64,000 bases of DNA from Bradysia coprophila (lineage: Eukaryota; Arthropoda; Insecta; Diptera; Sciaridae), in contig NW_023503375.1 in the NCBI RefSeq assembly GCF_014529535.1, positions 4,213,620 through 4,277,619 of the forward strand, written 5' to 3'. Positions 23,747-37,439 of this stretch are shown here, piece by piece. Within the stretch, counting starts at the first letter, position 1, and each line of letters starts with the position of its first letter. A program made the translations under genes and the position numbers. The notes beneath the pieces were generated by a model that searched no databases, was not told the DNA's origin, and saw nothing but the letters and a program-made list of their open reading frames with translations.

Positions 23747-24054
23747 TCGTTTACGAATGCAAAACATTGTGCCATTAAATCGTCGCGAAGACAGTTTTAG
23801 ACGAACCAGTAAAGGGAGGATGTGTTTTGAGTTCTTTCTTTCTAATTTCGTTGTTGTTTTGTTGTTGAGTTATGGATGCAGGAAAATATAGAAATCAAAT
23901 TTTATAAAACAAACAAAAATAATTAGTTCTAAGAGACCATGAATGGAATGGAAGGAATCTACCGCCTCTAATTATTTATGATAATATCCGCCCTGTCGCG
24001 CTCGACATCAATTTTTTTTTGTTTCTTTTTCTCGTTGCTATTTATTGTTTTGTA

Positions 24055-24060
24055 AATAAA
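24055..24060 (+). promoter_or_regulatory. candidate poly(A) signal AATAAA of the ZCCHC-like gene
   Basis: It lies about 310 bp past the TGA at 23744-23746, at the start of a stretch without coding potential. Confidence 0.4.
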
Positions 24061-24578
24061 AGTAATTAAAAGTGTTCGACTAAAAAGGGAGCGATTTCAG
24101 CGATTTACCTAATTTTCCATTTTGCAAGAAAACTCTCATTTGTTCACGATTTTCATCTTTCTATTTTTGATTTTCTCATTAGTCAAAATATTTTAGAAAT
24201 AAAACGAAATTTTGAAGCGGGGGGCGCAATACACCGAAACATTTCGCTGTTTGAGGAGATATTGATAATATATCACTGTGTACAATATTGTGTCTAATAG
24301 TTAGTTGATATTCACTCACAACATACACACACACACACATACTGGTAATTTTGGTTTAATTACATAGTTTCTCTTACGTATCCTTAAGTTATAACGGGCA
24401 TAATTTACGATTAAATTTTCTTTCTTTGTGAAAGGAAACGAAAAAACAAAACAAAACGGATATAGTGAAGACAAGCAATCGTTTAAGTTACAAAAAATTT
24501 CTTTACTTTACTAGGGATGTAAAATGGCCATTCCCACACTAGGGAAAAGTTTTCACATCACTCGTAAAGTAAAACGTT

Positions 24579-24700
24579 ATACTACACTCGGGAAATAATT
24601 TGATTTTTCGTATCCAGATGAGTAAACGTAACTTGGGCTGAAGCCCGCTGACACTTTTACTCAACCGGATACGAAGTATCAAATTACTTCCCTGGTATAG
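24579..24700. repeat. foldback with GGCTGAAGCC core
   Basis: The left arm TACTACACTCGGGAAATAAT and the right arm ATTACTTCCCTGGTATAGTA pair imperfectly. TTTTTCGTATCC / GGATACGAAGTA and TGAGTAAA / TTTACTCA pairs lie inside, around the hairpin GGGCTGAAGCCC. Confidence 0.65.
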
Positions 24701-25382
24701 TAATGTACTATTATTAAGCTATGAATCAAGTTAGAAAGTTACGAAGAAGTTAATTAATTAATCGCAGAGATGTTAAAATTATGTGAAAACGAAAAGTTAC
24801 AAATGCTGCGTTATTGTGTTCCGATGTGGAACGAAAATATAATCAATTGACTTCAACAAGCATAAAATAATACAAAAAATTGACCACGTGTATACTCTTT
24901 TCATCAATTTATTGCTTGATTGCTTCCAAGCGAACACTACTTTCAATACTTTCAATGTGTTTTTGTTATGACAATGAATTTCCACACAAAAACAAGATTT
25001 CTTTTTATTCGCCTAATAACCTCTTTGTTGCAGAAAAATTTAAAAAGAAGAAGAAAATCTGTCATTTTACCAATAATTCCATTTCATTTCATTTCATTTA
25101 TTTCAGTTTCAAAATTACAAATACAAAAACATCTGCGTAGCTCTAATGTGACGAAGTCAATTCGAAAGAGCTACAAAATTCACCATGGTTTTTCATTGTT
25201 TTAGTTGAGTTTTCCCAAAATATTTTCCGTTAATTTGTTTTACGATTCATGGAAGTGTTGAGACTGGCTTAGTCTTAGAAAACTATAGATGTGAAAAACC
25301 AATTTTAATTTTTTGTAAATTCATTAAAAACTTGCGATAATTTACTGAAGCTAATTAGATTTAAATCTTCGTGTTACTTGAT

Positions 25383-25572
25383 TTAGATAGCAATGTAAAG
25401 TTATTACGAAAAAATTTCTTTTGTTTTCAGCTCTTTTCGCACTAATAAAATGTCAAACTTGCATTTGCTGCCAATTTTCTTTGATTGATTCAATTCAATA
25501 GAGAAAATTTAGCAGCAAATGCAAGTTTAACATTTTAAGACAATGCGGAAAGAGCTGAAAACTAAGGAAATT
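25383..25572. mobile_element. MITE with TTTTGTTTTCAGCTCTTTTC arms, copy 1
   Basis: AAATTTCTTTTGTTTTCAGC pairs with GCTGAAAACTAAGGAAATTT, and ATGTCAAACTTGCATTTGCT pairs with AGCAAATGCAAGTTTAACAT. A leader GATTTAGATAGCAATGTAAAG outside the left arm is shared with copy 2 at 25892-26040, so the repeat unit extends beyond the inverted arms. Confidence 0.8.
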
Positions 25573-25609
25573 TATCAGCAGTTGTTTTTCGTTAAGTGAC
25601 AGCTGTCAA

Positions 25610-25767
25610 GGGGCTGTTCACATATGATGTCACGATATTTTATGGAATTTTCGACACCCCTTGTCACGCAAAAAGGGTTAAATTTGACTCAAATTTGTTA
25701 GAACCGTCACGTTTTGCTGTATTCCATTCCCCCCATTCGAGTGTGACGTCATATGTGAACAGCCCCC
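25610..25767. mobile_element. 158-bp MITE with GGGGCTGTTCACATATGA ends
   Basis: GGGGCTGTTCACATATGATG at the left is matched by GACGTCATATGTGAACAGCC followed by CCC at the right. It sits between the two copies of the previous family. No ORF. Confidence 0.85.
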
Positions 25768-25891
25768 AATGTTCACTTTTCATCTCTTTTCTCTACCCAT
25801 GTCTACGACATGGGAGTCTTGTTAAAATTGTCAAAAATTCGCTAGTGAATGTTGACGAATAATTGCTGTACGCGCTTTTTCAGTTACTGCT

Positions 25892-26040
25892 GATTTAGAT
25901 ATCAATGTGAAGTTAACGAAATCTTTTGTTTTTAGGTTTTTTGCATTGTCTTAAAATGTCAAATCAATCAAAGCCAATGAAAGTTTGACATTTTATGACA
26001 ATGCGAAAAGAGCTGAAAACAAAAGAAATATTTCGTTAAT
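25892..26040. mobile_element. MITE with TTTTGTTTTCAGCTCTTTTC arms, copy 2
   Basis: Terminal TTAACGAAAT and ATTTCGTTAA are followed inward by CTTTTGTTTT / AAAACAAAAG and TAAAATGTCAAA / TTTGACATTTTA. It has a shorter interior than copy 1. Confidence 0.8.
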
Positions 26041-26264
26041 TTTACAGTGCTATGTAAATCATGAGAGCCAAAGTTCTGGAACCTTGGCATATTTCAGTAC
26101 CTTCAAAATTCTTAACGGTGCAGAAAATTATCGAGAAAAAGAAAAGTTTTTGAACTTTGTCAGCGAAGTCTCTTTTTTATGAAATTAGGAATGAGCGAAT
26201 ATCTTAAAGCTCAAAAAATTAGCTTGAGTCAATTATCGCAAGTTCTTAAAATAGATTTTTGACA

Positions 26265-26430
26265 TCTACAGTCGGTGAATTATAGATTTCGGAATTTTGA
26301 TAGACATCATAGTTTTCATCGTTTTTCTGAATTCTCTCATTTCGCATGTTATTTCAAATGACAATTAAGAGAATTAGAGATACGATGATATCTCCAAAAA
26401 TCCCGAAATCTATATTTCTCCGACTACACT
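26265..26430. mobile_element. 166-bp foldback with TACAGTCGG ends
   Basis: TACAGTCGGTGAATTATAGA pairs with TCTATATTTCTCCGACTACA, and ATTTCGG pairs with CCGAAAT. Likely a MITE. Confidence 0.75.
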
Positions 26431-27519
26431 AATCTCGAAACTTTACCCATCACATGCCACTCATCAAAACCATCAAATCAAAAAAAATCAGGGCTAACAA
26501 TAATTTATTAAAATTTTCGAATTTTCGATTATTTTTTTTTCATTTTACCAACCAACAGTCTCAACCTTCATTAAAATCCAAAAAATGACATTAGAAGTAA
26601 ATAATTGTCTTATAATTTTTTGTCACACACACTACGAACAAATAAGAGAATATTGTAGGCTGTAATAACTTGTAATTAATCAAATAATACGTAACGTTCT
26701 ATATGAAAATATATATGAAACGTAATGCCTTTTAAGTTCCACTATTCTAAAAGTAAGAAAAAAATGAGGCCAACGAAATGTTGAAAAATCTTTAGATTGG
26801 CACTATAGGAAATCATCGTCATCAACATAATCGTTCGTACTAAGTTGGGAAATGATACTGAAACTAGCGAATTTTCTTTCTTGTCGGAATGAAGCTCGGA
26901 ATGAGGATTTCGATTGATATAATTGATTGATTTCGGTCGAATTGATTATATTAGAACTTTAGTATGGAAGGAGTTTAAATTTATCTCTAGGGGGATAAAT
27001 ATGACATTATGCTGTTCAAATTTGTATTTATTTTTTGAGTAAAATAGCGGACGTGTCTATGGGAGCAATAAGGGAAAATCCCATTGGATCTGTAACACAA
27101 TCATGCTCATGTCCATTTTTCCATCATTTCTTCCATAGTCTCCTAATCGATAGTCTACAATCTGTATCATGTATGTATAGTGTTTAATCCTTTAGAGAGC
27201 TAAACGCTTTCCTTGCCAGAAACTTTTTGTTTTTCTCTTACAGAAGATCTTCGTTCAACTTTTCATTTCAACGAGTCACTGCCCTCAAATTTACATAATT
27301 TTTAAATGATTTTCTATGGAAACATAGGATGGAAATTGTGTTTATGCCATGGCAACTTGGGAACTGATTTCTTTTATCTGAAATTACTCATAATAATTGG
27401 GAAGCTAAGACCTGTGAAATAAAGTGGACCTGACCTCACGGTGTTAAGTAAAGGACATTCCACGTATTCGGTTCTTACAATCATTAATGAGTAGCAGTTA
27501 AGAGGAATCAACTCTACGC

Positions 27520-27811
27520 TAAATTGTAGCCTAAATTTGTGCTCAAAAGAATATATTTTCGATGATAACTTCGTATCCACGTCCTTTCTGTAAAAAGTGG
27601 GACCATCGTTTTGTGTCAAAATGTGTTGGGTTTGAGTAAAAATAATAAATGTTTGTGGTTACGAGAAAACACAATAGTTCACGAAAATTGGCACAAATTC
27701 TGAGTTTTCTCGCACAAAAATTTATCATTGTTACTCAAAGCCAACACTTCTTGACACAAGACGAAGATATCATCGAAAATACGAGACGCCCAAATGTAGG
27801 CTATAAAATTC
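27520..27811. repeat. 292-bp imperfect foldback
   Basis: TAGCCTAAATTTG pairs with CAAATGTAGGCTA, ATTTTCGATGATA with TATCATCGAAAAT, and GAGTAA with TTACTC towards the centre. The two arms read as overlapping short frames on opposite strands, which are by-products of the symmetry and not genes. Confidence 0.65.
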
Positions 27812-28995
27812 AGCGAAGTGATGTTTCCTCTTTATGTTAATACGGCAAATTAGTTGCCAATTAAAAATGTCGATTAGCAACTTCTACGATTTCAAATAAG
27901 CTTTTTGTTTAATATTGATCTTACTTAGTACTAAATCAGTGAATGTGTTCATTTTAGAATGGAGCTGTTCAATTCGAATAGTGTTAAAATTCTGAAAAAT
28001 CAATTAAGAGAATTATTCTACTTTCTGTAATATTTATACGCGTTAAAACAAGCTTGGAATCATACTAAAGAAACACACAAAAATTGCAAAATGTATGTTC
28101 ATTCGATAGATTTATCCCATTGTAAGTTTAAATCTAAAACCAACACGATCACGAAGTCTTATTCTTTGAACAGTTAACTTTATAATCCTCCGATTGTAAG
28201 CTAAGCATTAACCGTGTATCATCTTCATTTTAAGAAATAAGTAAAATACTTAGATCCATTTAAATGTAATTAAAACGAGTGAAGAAAAGTAAATATTATT
28301 CAGAGAAAAGAAGAAGAAGAAGAAGATACAACACGAATGTGTAGGATAAATAAAGGTTAAAAAAAAACAAAATGAATCAAATAGTTACATCTTAATAAGA
28401 CAAAATGGATAAGTATTTTAATAAATATCTCCTTATTCTTAGCAAAATGAAATTTGACCTTACAAAAAACCATAAGGAAAACATCAATTTTTTACAAAAA
28501 CATTTCGTTTCTAAATATTTTACATTAGAGAACGTTAGCTTTTCCGACGATAATTTACCGTCAACCCCAATTTCCACCGCTAAATGTATTAACTTTTCAA
28601 AGTGAATAGATTTTTTCCATCTAAATGTCGTTTGCTACTCACAAATCAGATACACGAATTTACATAACCTAATATTGGTCCAATACAACCCCATTCTTGA
28701 CGTGATAATTAAAAAATAAGTAGAAATTTCATTCGTACATTCATATGCATTCACTGAGGGGTTGCTCACTTTGATTACGCAAAAATTGGATCTCGTCCAA
28801 TCAGTGAAATTTTGGTGATTATACTTGCTAAATCGTTATTTCACGTTTATTTAATATGATTAGAAACTGATTTCGGACGACTGACATGGTTATTGAGTGG
28901 TTAATCACTTGATTAACAAGTGGTTAATCATGTTAATCAGTTAAGTGAGCAAACCCTTGGCATGCACATGGTTGCCAATTTCTGACAGGACATTG

Positions 28996-29632
28996 TCGTT
29001 GGTTTTAACCAAGGTTCTGATAGAACAGGTTAAGAGACCCACGAAGGCGGGTGGCATCAAATTTGTTAAACGCGCTCATTACATACAAGGGGTTCGTAAA
29101 GTTCGTGAGTATTGTGATTTCGTAGAGTTTTAACATAAAATATATGGAAGAAATGTCAAAAATTCACGAAATTGCCATACTGACGAACTTTACGAACCAT
29201 AATGGTTTACCCCTATTATGTGAAAAGTAAACTTGTACAAGGTTCTGAAGAGCCAAACCACATCGAAAGTTTCTGTCGTGAAGTAATAGTTTTGACATTG
29301 GCATTTTTGACGTTGTCATTTTTGACATATGAAAAATTTCGTCATAACCTCAACTGAAACTTGTCTTTAAATAATTACGTGTGTTTAACAAAACATGTCT
29401 AAACTGTCAAAATTTGTGTTTCACCGCCTTCGTGTTCAACTCAGAAGTGTCTTCACCTGTTCTTTAGGAAACTTGAACTTGTAAACAATTTTTTTTGTTG
29501 AGTTGAATTCGTCATATAAATTTTCACAAACATAGTTGGCGCCACAGGAAAAATTTTTTGTCACTGCCTTCGTGGTCAACTCGAAAGTCTCCAAACCTCG
29601 TCTTAACCTCTTAGAACTTTGGTTTTAACGTT
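28996..29632. repeat. 637-bp foldback carrying a nested MITE
   Basis: TTGGTTTTAACCAAGGTTCT near the left end pairs loosely with AGAACTTTGGTTTTAACG at the right. CACGAAGGCGG pairs with CTGCCTTCGTG. The MITE copy at 29098-29214 lies inside. Boundaries are approximate. Confidence 0.5.
29098..29214. mobile_element. second copy of the AGGGGTAAACC-end MITE
   Basis: It matches 21318-21457 in the same orientation. The left end reads AGGGGTTCGTAAAG, so about ten bases of the terminal repeat are deleted. The right end AACCATAATGGTTTACCCCT is intact. Confidence 0.85.
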
Positions 29633-31065
29633 CGCGGTAGAAATTAGGGTTGACGGTAAAGTACTGTCAAAAAAACAAAGGTTCCCTATTTTCCAAAAAA
29701 AAATGAATCAATAATACTTAAACTGCAATAAAAACACGTCCTTTCGAAATTAGTTTTAAACATAAATCAATGAAGAACAATTGATAATGGCATTTCACAA
29801 CTGTATAAAATGGTTAAAAACAAGACGACGAAATGATAACATTTAAAAAAATGTTTTATTTAAATAAATAAAGAAAACAAAGAAACTAAAACGCATATTA
29901 AACATAAAAGAAAATGTTAAACAATAAAAAAAACTATTAATGAGTAAATCTAAAGAGAAGAAATCGTTGTAACATAAATTAAAAAACAAAACAAAAAGTT
30001 AAAAAAAATATTTTCTGAAACGTCGATTTAATGGTTTCGTTTTCATTGTTTATTTCTACCCTTTTCACAATAAATTGTTACTATTAAAGAAAAAAACTGA
30101 GAATGAAGAATGTTTTACTTAAAGTAAATTTGATTAATTATTTAAAATTGACCGTTTTAAGTTTTAATCACACTGTAAATTAAATATTTAATAAAATAAT
30201 GTAGCATAAATATAAATATAAATAATTAAACAACAAAAAACAAAAAAACAAATAAAATGCAAAAATTACAAAAAAATTATTATAAAAAATTGATGTATTA
30301 TATTAATTATAAATAAAAAAATTTCATAATTCTTAAAAGTCAAACAGATTGTTTCAATTACACTCCAGCTCAATTGCAAGGGAACTACTACGTTTAAAAA
30401 AAACGAAAAGTAGGATCAAAAAGGTGTGTTTTAGACGCAGGTAGTTTTCACCAACGTGGTCGAAAACACACCTTTTAGTCCGAGTGATGCATTCTAATTT
30501 CATTCTGGATCACGAAAGTCACATTCCGAACAAAACATACTAAAAAACTTGAACTGAAAATTACTGCAATGTCACACAGTTACTGCTGTTACAGGTGTAG
30601 TAGCAGGTGGTGTTACATGTGTAGTAACTGGTGTAACATGTGTAAAACCAGCTTGTTGACTCAACTTGAAAGAAAGATTTCATGGACACATCTGGAAAAG
30701 AATAAAGATAGGATCGAAAATGATTAGCGGGAATGAAAATTGAGGAAAAAAGTAAGTGAATTGTTGCTCTTTCGGTACTAAATTTGGTGAGTGAATGTGA
30801 CGTTTTTTGTACTCCAGGATGAAATAGTATTTTACGCAATTTAGCGATGTATTTATAACTTACGCCGCCTGTGTGCAATGTCGTATGAACCACTAGTACG
30901 ATAAAGGATTTGCAAGGGGTTACTGAGGTCACACTAACAATATCTTCAGTATTTATGCAAATTTCTTCATTGCATAAAACGTTGTATGCAACAGCAGCAC
31001 GAATCGTATGAAGGTATATTATCGCACTAGATGTCAGAGGCGAAGCCGAGGTTGGCAAGATATCG

Positions 31066-31226
31066 TGTTTACATAACAAGTGATAAAAAGTTGAGTTTTC
31101 GTGTGAATTTAGTTGATCAGAGGCGAAGCCGAGCTATGTGATGGATTTTACAAGCTGAGGGTGTCGAAAGACGTGCTTGAAACATGAAAAGTAGGGTTTT
31201 CGACGCATGTAGCATTTAAAATATTG
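31066..31226. mobile_element. single unit of the 4707-5129 repeat family
   Basis: It starts TTTACATAACAAGTGATAAA and ends GCATGTAGCATTTAAAATA, in the order seen in the right arm at 4909-5129, including the AGGCGAAGCCGAG hairpin and GAAAGACGTGCTTGAAACAT. An internal deletion removes the CACACGAAAACGAGACTTTT part. A second AGGCGAAGCCGAG occurs just outside, at 31034. Confidence 0.75.
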
Positions 31227-32976
31227 ATTGAATGGAATATCGTTCGTTGTAGTACGCCTCGATTTTTTCCGGATGAGATTTACACATTGATACATAAGTC
31301 GCCCGAACTTACTTATGACATCACTTCCGTTTAAGCAGTGAAAGGAGCAGAATTCTTACCCAAGTGCTTCTAGCATGAACAGCAATGTTTCAGTGACACT
31401 AAATCATTGATATAGCGATAGTATCGTACCTATTTTGATATTCACCTTTCAGCTAAAGATGTACATGTTCAAAGGTAAGACTTACCTGATGAGAAAGTGG
31501 TATTTTTCAACAGCATTTTAATAGTACAATTCGTCGAAAGACGTACTTAATACTTCTCACAGATCGAAACAGTGGCAAAAACCATTCGCTATTTCATTAC
31601 ATAATGAATATGGGACATGATTCTCCTTATGTCATTTAGCAGCACTCTTCTCAGGCATATTTCCTTCATAATTGGCATTATATCGCTGTCGATTTTGTAA
31701 ATTTCCACTTTTACTTCAACGAATCCTTTCGAAAGCCTTGGGAAGTTTTCGAAGTATGAATAAAAAGTGCTTTTTGTGGGATAGATGTGACAATCATCAA
31801 TGCAGCATATGGGAATTATGAACAATATGTGCAGAGTGTTCAATTCAATTTAGCACCTTTATGAGTCTAGTATTTATCGAGAACGATTTAAAACGAATTT
31901 GAAGGACTGCTGGTGAAACAGGAATTTGAGAGCTTTAATTGTGATAACTTGTGATATTGATTGTGGCGATGATCTATTAATTATTAATCAGTTTGAATTG
32001 CTTAACTCGACCTATCAAACAAAAAATCTTCTTCATTGATTGCGAAGATACTTATTTGCTTTGTTCATAGCTAAGACGCCGAATGGACGGCAATTAAAAC
32101 ATTTTTTTACTCTCTCAAAGTCGTTTTAAATTGGAACGTTTTCCAGTCTTACATTTCGAAATGCCAATAAGAACAAACAATTCAATTTTCCAATTCTGAT
32201 TAATGGACTGTGATTTGTTGGAATATTTTTATGATGAACCGAAAGGAAAATTTGTAATAAAATTTGATAATGAAATAAATGATAAAAATAAATTGAAAAT
32301 TTGCCGATGAAAAAAAGGGAACATTTATGTAGGCGCTCTGCGATGTTGGTACATTGCTTCATTACTCGTATATAAATTATATATGACTGTATACCGTCTC
32401 TCTGTGCACTGTATTTCATTTATGTAAATATTTTGAGCAAATGTTTTACTTCGGAAGGGTTATAGGATCTTGTACCCCCAATTTTTCTCGGTGAGGAAGT
32501 ATACAAATAAGCGAAAATTACTTAAATGAGTCAATTAGAAATTCCACTTTGAAGATGTATACGTTTGGCAGTGGTAGGCATCGCAAAATTTTGTATAATA
32601 GAATTCGTGTAATTTTTAAGATAAATATTAAGAGGCAGAAGTTTGAAATAATTTATATATCAAAGATAACGTACAACATTTTTATTCTTATCGTGAGACG
32701 TGTGTTCTGTACACAAAATTATATTGACGAAAATTGATTAACTCGTGAAATTAGCATATTTTGTCATTAAATGGCATCAAATTGTGTAGTAGCACTCGTC
32801 TTGCTAAAAACAATGTTTGAGAGGGTTTGTGTGTCACTTAAATTCGAATGCTTTAGAACCAGGCAGTTCTCATTTTAATTTCCATTTTTCACTTTAATTC
32901 AAATCCCACAAAAACCTCAAAAGAAGAACTGGTGACACCAGTTACTTCAGTTCACCTGTTACAGATGGCAATCACA

Positions 32977-33165
32977 TGATCAGTATTATTATCGGGTCTA
33001 TTACTTCCATCGATCAAAAGTACTTGAATCTGTTGATTTCAAATCTTGTTCTTCAATTTTTTTAACATGCATTTTATTATTTAACGGGCTATATTACCCA
33101 GAGCTTGTCATTATTTTTGTCGTCGTAATCGATACCAGATGAATAGCCGTATGTGACAGGTTAAA
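32977..33165. repeat. dispersed repeat, copy 1 (partner 35850-36020)
   Basis: It shares AGTATTATTATCGG, TTGATTTCAAATCTTGT, TTTGTCGTCGT and GATGGATAGCCGT-like blocks with 35850-36020, in the same orientation. No terminal inverted repeat was recognised. Confidence 0.8.
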
Positions 33166-33663
33166 CTTCTAAAATGTTTTATATCAGTATTGAATCTACG
33201 CCTGAAAGCATACACTTTTAACCAAAATTTAAATGTCGAAAAAAATCTTTTCAACCAAATTTATCACAAAATAACAGTTGTCGCAAAACAGCACTAGAAG
33301 CGATAAGGGGTATAGCTGTAAATATCTTTTATTCAATTCTTTTTCGTTTGACCATAGGAATACAGTTGCCCGATTCTTTGTCACCCTACCTCAGCATTTT
33401 AATAAAAAACTTTCGGCAAGTGTGCTTAGCTTGACAAAAACTTGTATAAAGGCTCCTGCTCGACCGAAGCTCTAGAATACATATTTGGGAAGTTATCGAG
33501 GTAGGCAGAATGTGAGCCTTTATACCCTATGAATCCAGAAATTATACAAACCAACTTTTCCCAGAAAAGTGATGTCTCCACTACCTGACATCCTATCCTC
33601 ATACTACCATGGACAAAAATGATCCACATGGTCTACTCTACAATACAGCCTGTAAATATTTTT

Positions 33664-33909
33664 CATACGCAGAATGAGCACCAGCTGAATATCACCAGCT
33701 GGATCTGCTAACACACACTTATTGTATGATAAACAATCAAAAAACATTCTTAACAATGTGTTTACTTCATTCATACGTGTTATGTGCGCGTAGATGACGT
33801 TAACGTAGAAATGCACTGTATGTAGGTTGTTTTTGAATTGTATACAATACAAAGTGTTTTTGTTTGTACACCAGCTGGTGATATTCAGCTGGTGCTCATT
33901 CTGCATATG
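33664..33909. repeat. foldback with CACCAGCTGAATATCACCAG arms
   Basis: The 39-bp arms at 33664-33702 and 33871-33909 are reverse complements with only a mismatch or two near the outer end. The spacer is about 170 bp. Each arm contains CAGCTG twice. Confidence 0.85.
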
Positions 33910-35133
33910 AGAAACTTTTAGCAATTGTATATCAAAAGTTCTTTTGTATACAAGATAGCGCCTTTTTGACACATGGATGCTATTTTGTTGGGTTCTTCAC
34001 TACTCGGTTTAAATCTATGAGACCATGAGTCGGATAGATATCGAAACATAATCTTGGCTATATTAACAGTACTAATACTATTAGTCTAATAGATACTCAA
34101 TTTCTTTGGGTTGCACAAGAGGGGCATTATAAACCAAGGTGTTGGAACCCTGCGTCTCACCCAATTATCCTAATCCTCATTGTAACTCTCTACATGCCAT
34201 ATAAATTTGAATACTTCAAAAATACGAAATTTCAAGATGGCAGCCAATTTCTCGAAATGCAAAAAAAACACGCCCACGAAACTGTGTAAGTGACACTTTA
34301 CCGACTCTCTTCCATATATCCGAAAATATCTATAAAAAAAAAAAAGAAATTTCAAAAAGGTAACTGGCGTCACAGCCTCCGCTATCGCTGTGGGCCAACG
34401 AATTTTAGGAGAATGTTGTTATCGTAAATTGTATCTCTTCCCGGTCTTTCCGTCGAAAAACAATCAACGATCAAGTTCTTACACTGAGGAATAGTAATTG
34501 GGATTTATTATTTTTTATTATGGCTAAGTGCTTTAGTACTGAAAACTGTTTGTGGGAGCAGAGTATTTTTCGGGCGTAAGCTCTATAGTGAAAATAACAT
34601 TGTAGTTTTGCAATACAGATTCCTGCATACTTTGTAAGGTCATGTATCTACCTGCGTCTAGTGCATGAACAGATTTCAGGTGAAAAAAGCTTTCAAATTC
34701 CACAAAATTCAACACAAGTGACAAAAACCTACTAAAAGCAATGAACCGATAAATGATAGTTGTTGTCCTCATTTGTAATTGGATTTTTTAAATTTTTTGT
34801 GTGGCAGTACGTACGAACAGTTGAAAAAGTAATTTTATAGTTAACATTAAAGTTAACTCCACTCGCGTAGTGAACGAGCGATAAATTTTATTTCGAATGT
34901 ATGCGATGTGACAAAAAATCTATTATTCCAGGAGAAAGAAAATGACGCGAGCGAAACGAGCGAAGAATTTTTTCCGATTGGTTGCCTTATTTGAACGAAA
35001 TTCATCTTCAGGAAGATGCTAAAAATGTGAGTCCTAGTTCAGTTCAATGAACATTCTGTTTGTTGTAAACAAAATAAATTGGTGATTCTGCTATCTTTCA
35101 CTCATAGGAGAGTTTCAATAGATTAGGGAACGT

Positions 35134-35262
35134 CAGATTGTTCGAACAGAAACGAAATGTCCAACATAAACGGAAACAAAAACGATTTTTCTTTGGCAAA
35201 GCTATAATGTCACAAAGAAAAATTGTTTGTGTTGGACATTCCGTTTCTGTTCGAACAATCTG
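35134..35262. mobile_element. 129-bp MITE with CAGATTGTTCGAACAGAAAC ends
   Basis: CAGATTGTTCGAACAGAAAC pairs exactly with GTTTCTGTTCGAACAATCTG. Further in, ATGTCCAACA pairs with TGTTGGACAT. AT-rich centre. Confidence 0.85.
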
Positions 35263-35570
35263 AATCTTTCCAAAACGCTCACCTAAATCAAAATCAGATA
35301 GGAATTGGCCAAGATAAACGGTTTCAAAAATGACCAATTTTTCGTGCCACTTTTTCTTGGAACATGAATACCGCCGCCATTTAATTTTTCCAAGAAAAAA
35401 GTTCTTCCAAAATTATTCACCATTGAATCCGAGATTGAATCAGTCAAACTAACGCAGAAACAAAATGTCAAAAAAGTCAACTTGTGATATAAAAAAAAAA
35501 CGAAAATCGAAACGCACATCGGAATTACGCAAGCACCCGGACTATAGATCATTGTCAATGTCGTTTGAGC

Positions 35571-35730
35571 TGTCAAATAAGTTGTCAATTTCACAAAGCT
35601 AACCTCAAATCGAACAAAAAAAGTATTGGGCTGTGAGACGCCACACAAATTTTCATACATTTCAAGGGGCGGCTCTGTGAACGAAACATCTTTTGAGGTT
35701 AGCTTTGTGAAATTGACAACTCATTTGACA
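35571..35730. mobile_element. 160-bp MITE with TGTCAAATAAGTTGTCAATT ends
   Basis: The 38-bp arms pair almost perfectly: GTTGTCAATTTCACAAAGCT with AGCTTTGTGAAATTGACAAC, and AACCTCAAA with TTTGAGGTT. Confidence 0.85.
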
Positions 35731-35849
35731 CTTTTTGAGAGAAGAAACCGCTATTTGACACTGATCTATTTATATAAGAATTTAGTTTCAAATGGTGAGG
35801 AACAATCAAAAATCGAAAACTATTAAGCTGTCACATACGGCAAGCATAT

Positions 35850-36020
35850 ATGACCAGTATTATTATCGGATCTATTACTTACATTGATCAAAGTATTTTT
35901 AATCGGTTGATTTCAAATCTTGTACGTCAATTTTTTTTAACATTTTACTATATAAAGAACCATATTGCCCAAAGTTTGTCATTATTTTGTCGTCGTTATC
36001 GATAACAGATGGATAGCCGT
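35850..36020. repeat. dispersed repeat, copy 2 (partner 32977-33165)
   Basis: Same block order as 32977-33165. It contains a few short gaps relative to that copy. Confidence 0.8.
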
Positions 36021-36666
36021 TTTTTAAAAAACGTATGGACTCCGCTTTCTCAAATTTCCAATAACATGAATGTCGTAGTTATACTACCCAGAAAAAGAAA
36101 ATTCATACAATACACCGGGTATGTGTAAAATTCGTCGGGAAGATGGAATATACTTCTTTAACGTACATGATACATGGACAATATTATCTATACGTGGAAC
36201 ACGTTGAAAGCCTAGTTACGTATTTCGATTGTCAGATTTGAATATTCATGCGTTACGTATTGTGGTGATTCACGTGAAATATGAATAACTTACGAGTGGG
36301 ACGGAAGTTAAACGCACATCACGTATGTTAAACGCATATAGTGGATGTTGGTCTTAGACATTGAATTTGTATCATATTTATATTTCTTAACACGTAGTAG
36401 TTATAGTAAATTAGAAAAATTCTCGTCAAAATACTTTCATTTTTTTTAAGTAATTTCATTTTGATAATAAGTGTCCATAACTATCTTGCCATCAAGTCGT
36501 AGCTAATTACGCGTGCTTTATGAACTTAAATTCTGTTATGTTAAAAAACGACATATCACTATTATTGTGCGTTACATTATAACGTGCTCTGTGTAACTTA
36601 TACGCCACACACGTTTATGGCTTTCAAAGTACGCTTCAACAATAAGAAATGTCAACCAACACTACT

Positions 36667-36727
36667 GCACTGCAACATTAGAAAGATCGTTGGCTCATGA
36701 TCAAGAGGTCCCCGGTTCAACTCCCGA
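36667..36727 (+). repeat. degenerate tRNA-like sequence (possible SINE head)
   Basis: A B-box-like GGTTCAACTCC follows TTGGCTCATGATCAAGAGG, a pattern also seen at 55430-55500 (TGGCTCATATACTCGAGG then GGTTCGAATCC). The acceptor and D arms are not preserved, so it is not a functional tRNA gene. An AT-rich tail follows. Confidence 0.4.
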
Positions 36728-37439
36728 AGAAGTAAATTTTTAATTTAAAGTATTTGTTACCAATAACTGGTAACTGGTAATATTGGTGTAAATCGTAGGT
36801 AAATTCAATAAAATTCATATTTTCAAGTCTTTGTCAAAGCGAAATACGTCTCCCACGTATTATATTCGAGCCCGCTGTATAACTACCTTACCATACTTTT
36901 TAACAGGGGGCACGAATGATATACGCATGGCATGTAAGAAATTTCGCTCAGTGTACGAAGAATGAACTTTTGATATGCTCATGCATGTGTGACATTCAGT
37001 CTCTCTACTCAAAGAATGCAGAAAACTTTGTGAAAACATAGCTAACGCCGACCCGTACGAAACACCTATTCGTATCAAAAGCCTTTAATGTAAAACTCTT
37101 CATTTCTCTTACTTCAATCTCTTCTCTGATGAAAAGCTATTCGCCCTTTAAAATCACTTACATTATCTTTCTTTGCCTTGTTATCATATACAAATAAATT
37201 GCCGGAGGCAATATAGACAGCCCTGTACGAAGTCAACTTTCATAAATTCCTATTTAAACAGCTATATACCGCTATATTTACCTATATTTTCCTATAAATA
37301 AACATTTCACAGATGAATATGCTATTATATAGCTCTATATGCCTGTATATAGCTCAATATAGGTGAATATAGATATATATATAGATGCCTGAAACACCCC
37401 ACACACATAACAAATTATTTCCATGTTAACAGAAACTCT

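Noticed and set aside
30561..31079. A 172-codon minus-strand frame
   Set aside because: Its start overlaps the transposon repeat near 31034-31079 and its end is low-complexity Cys/Tyr/Thr from a simple GTTACA-type repeat. No family match.
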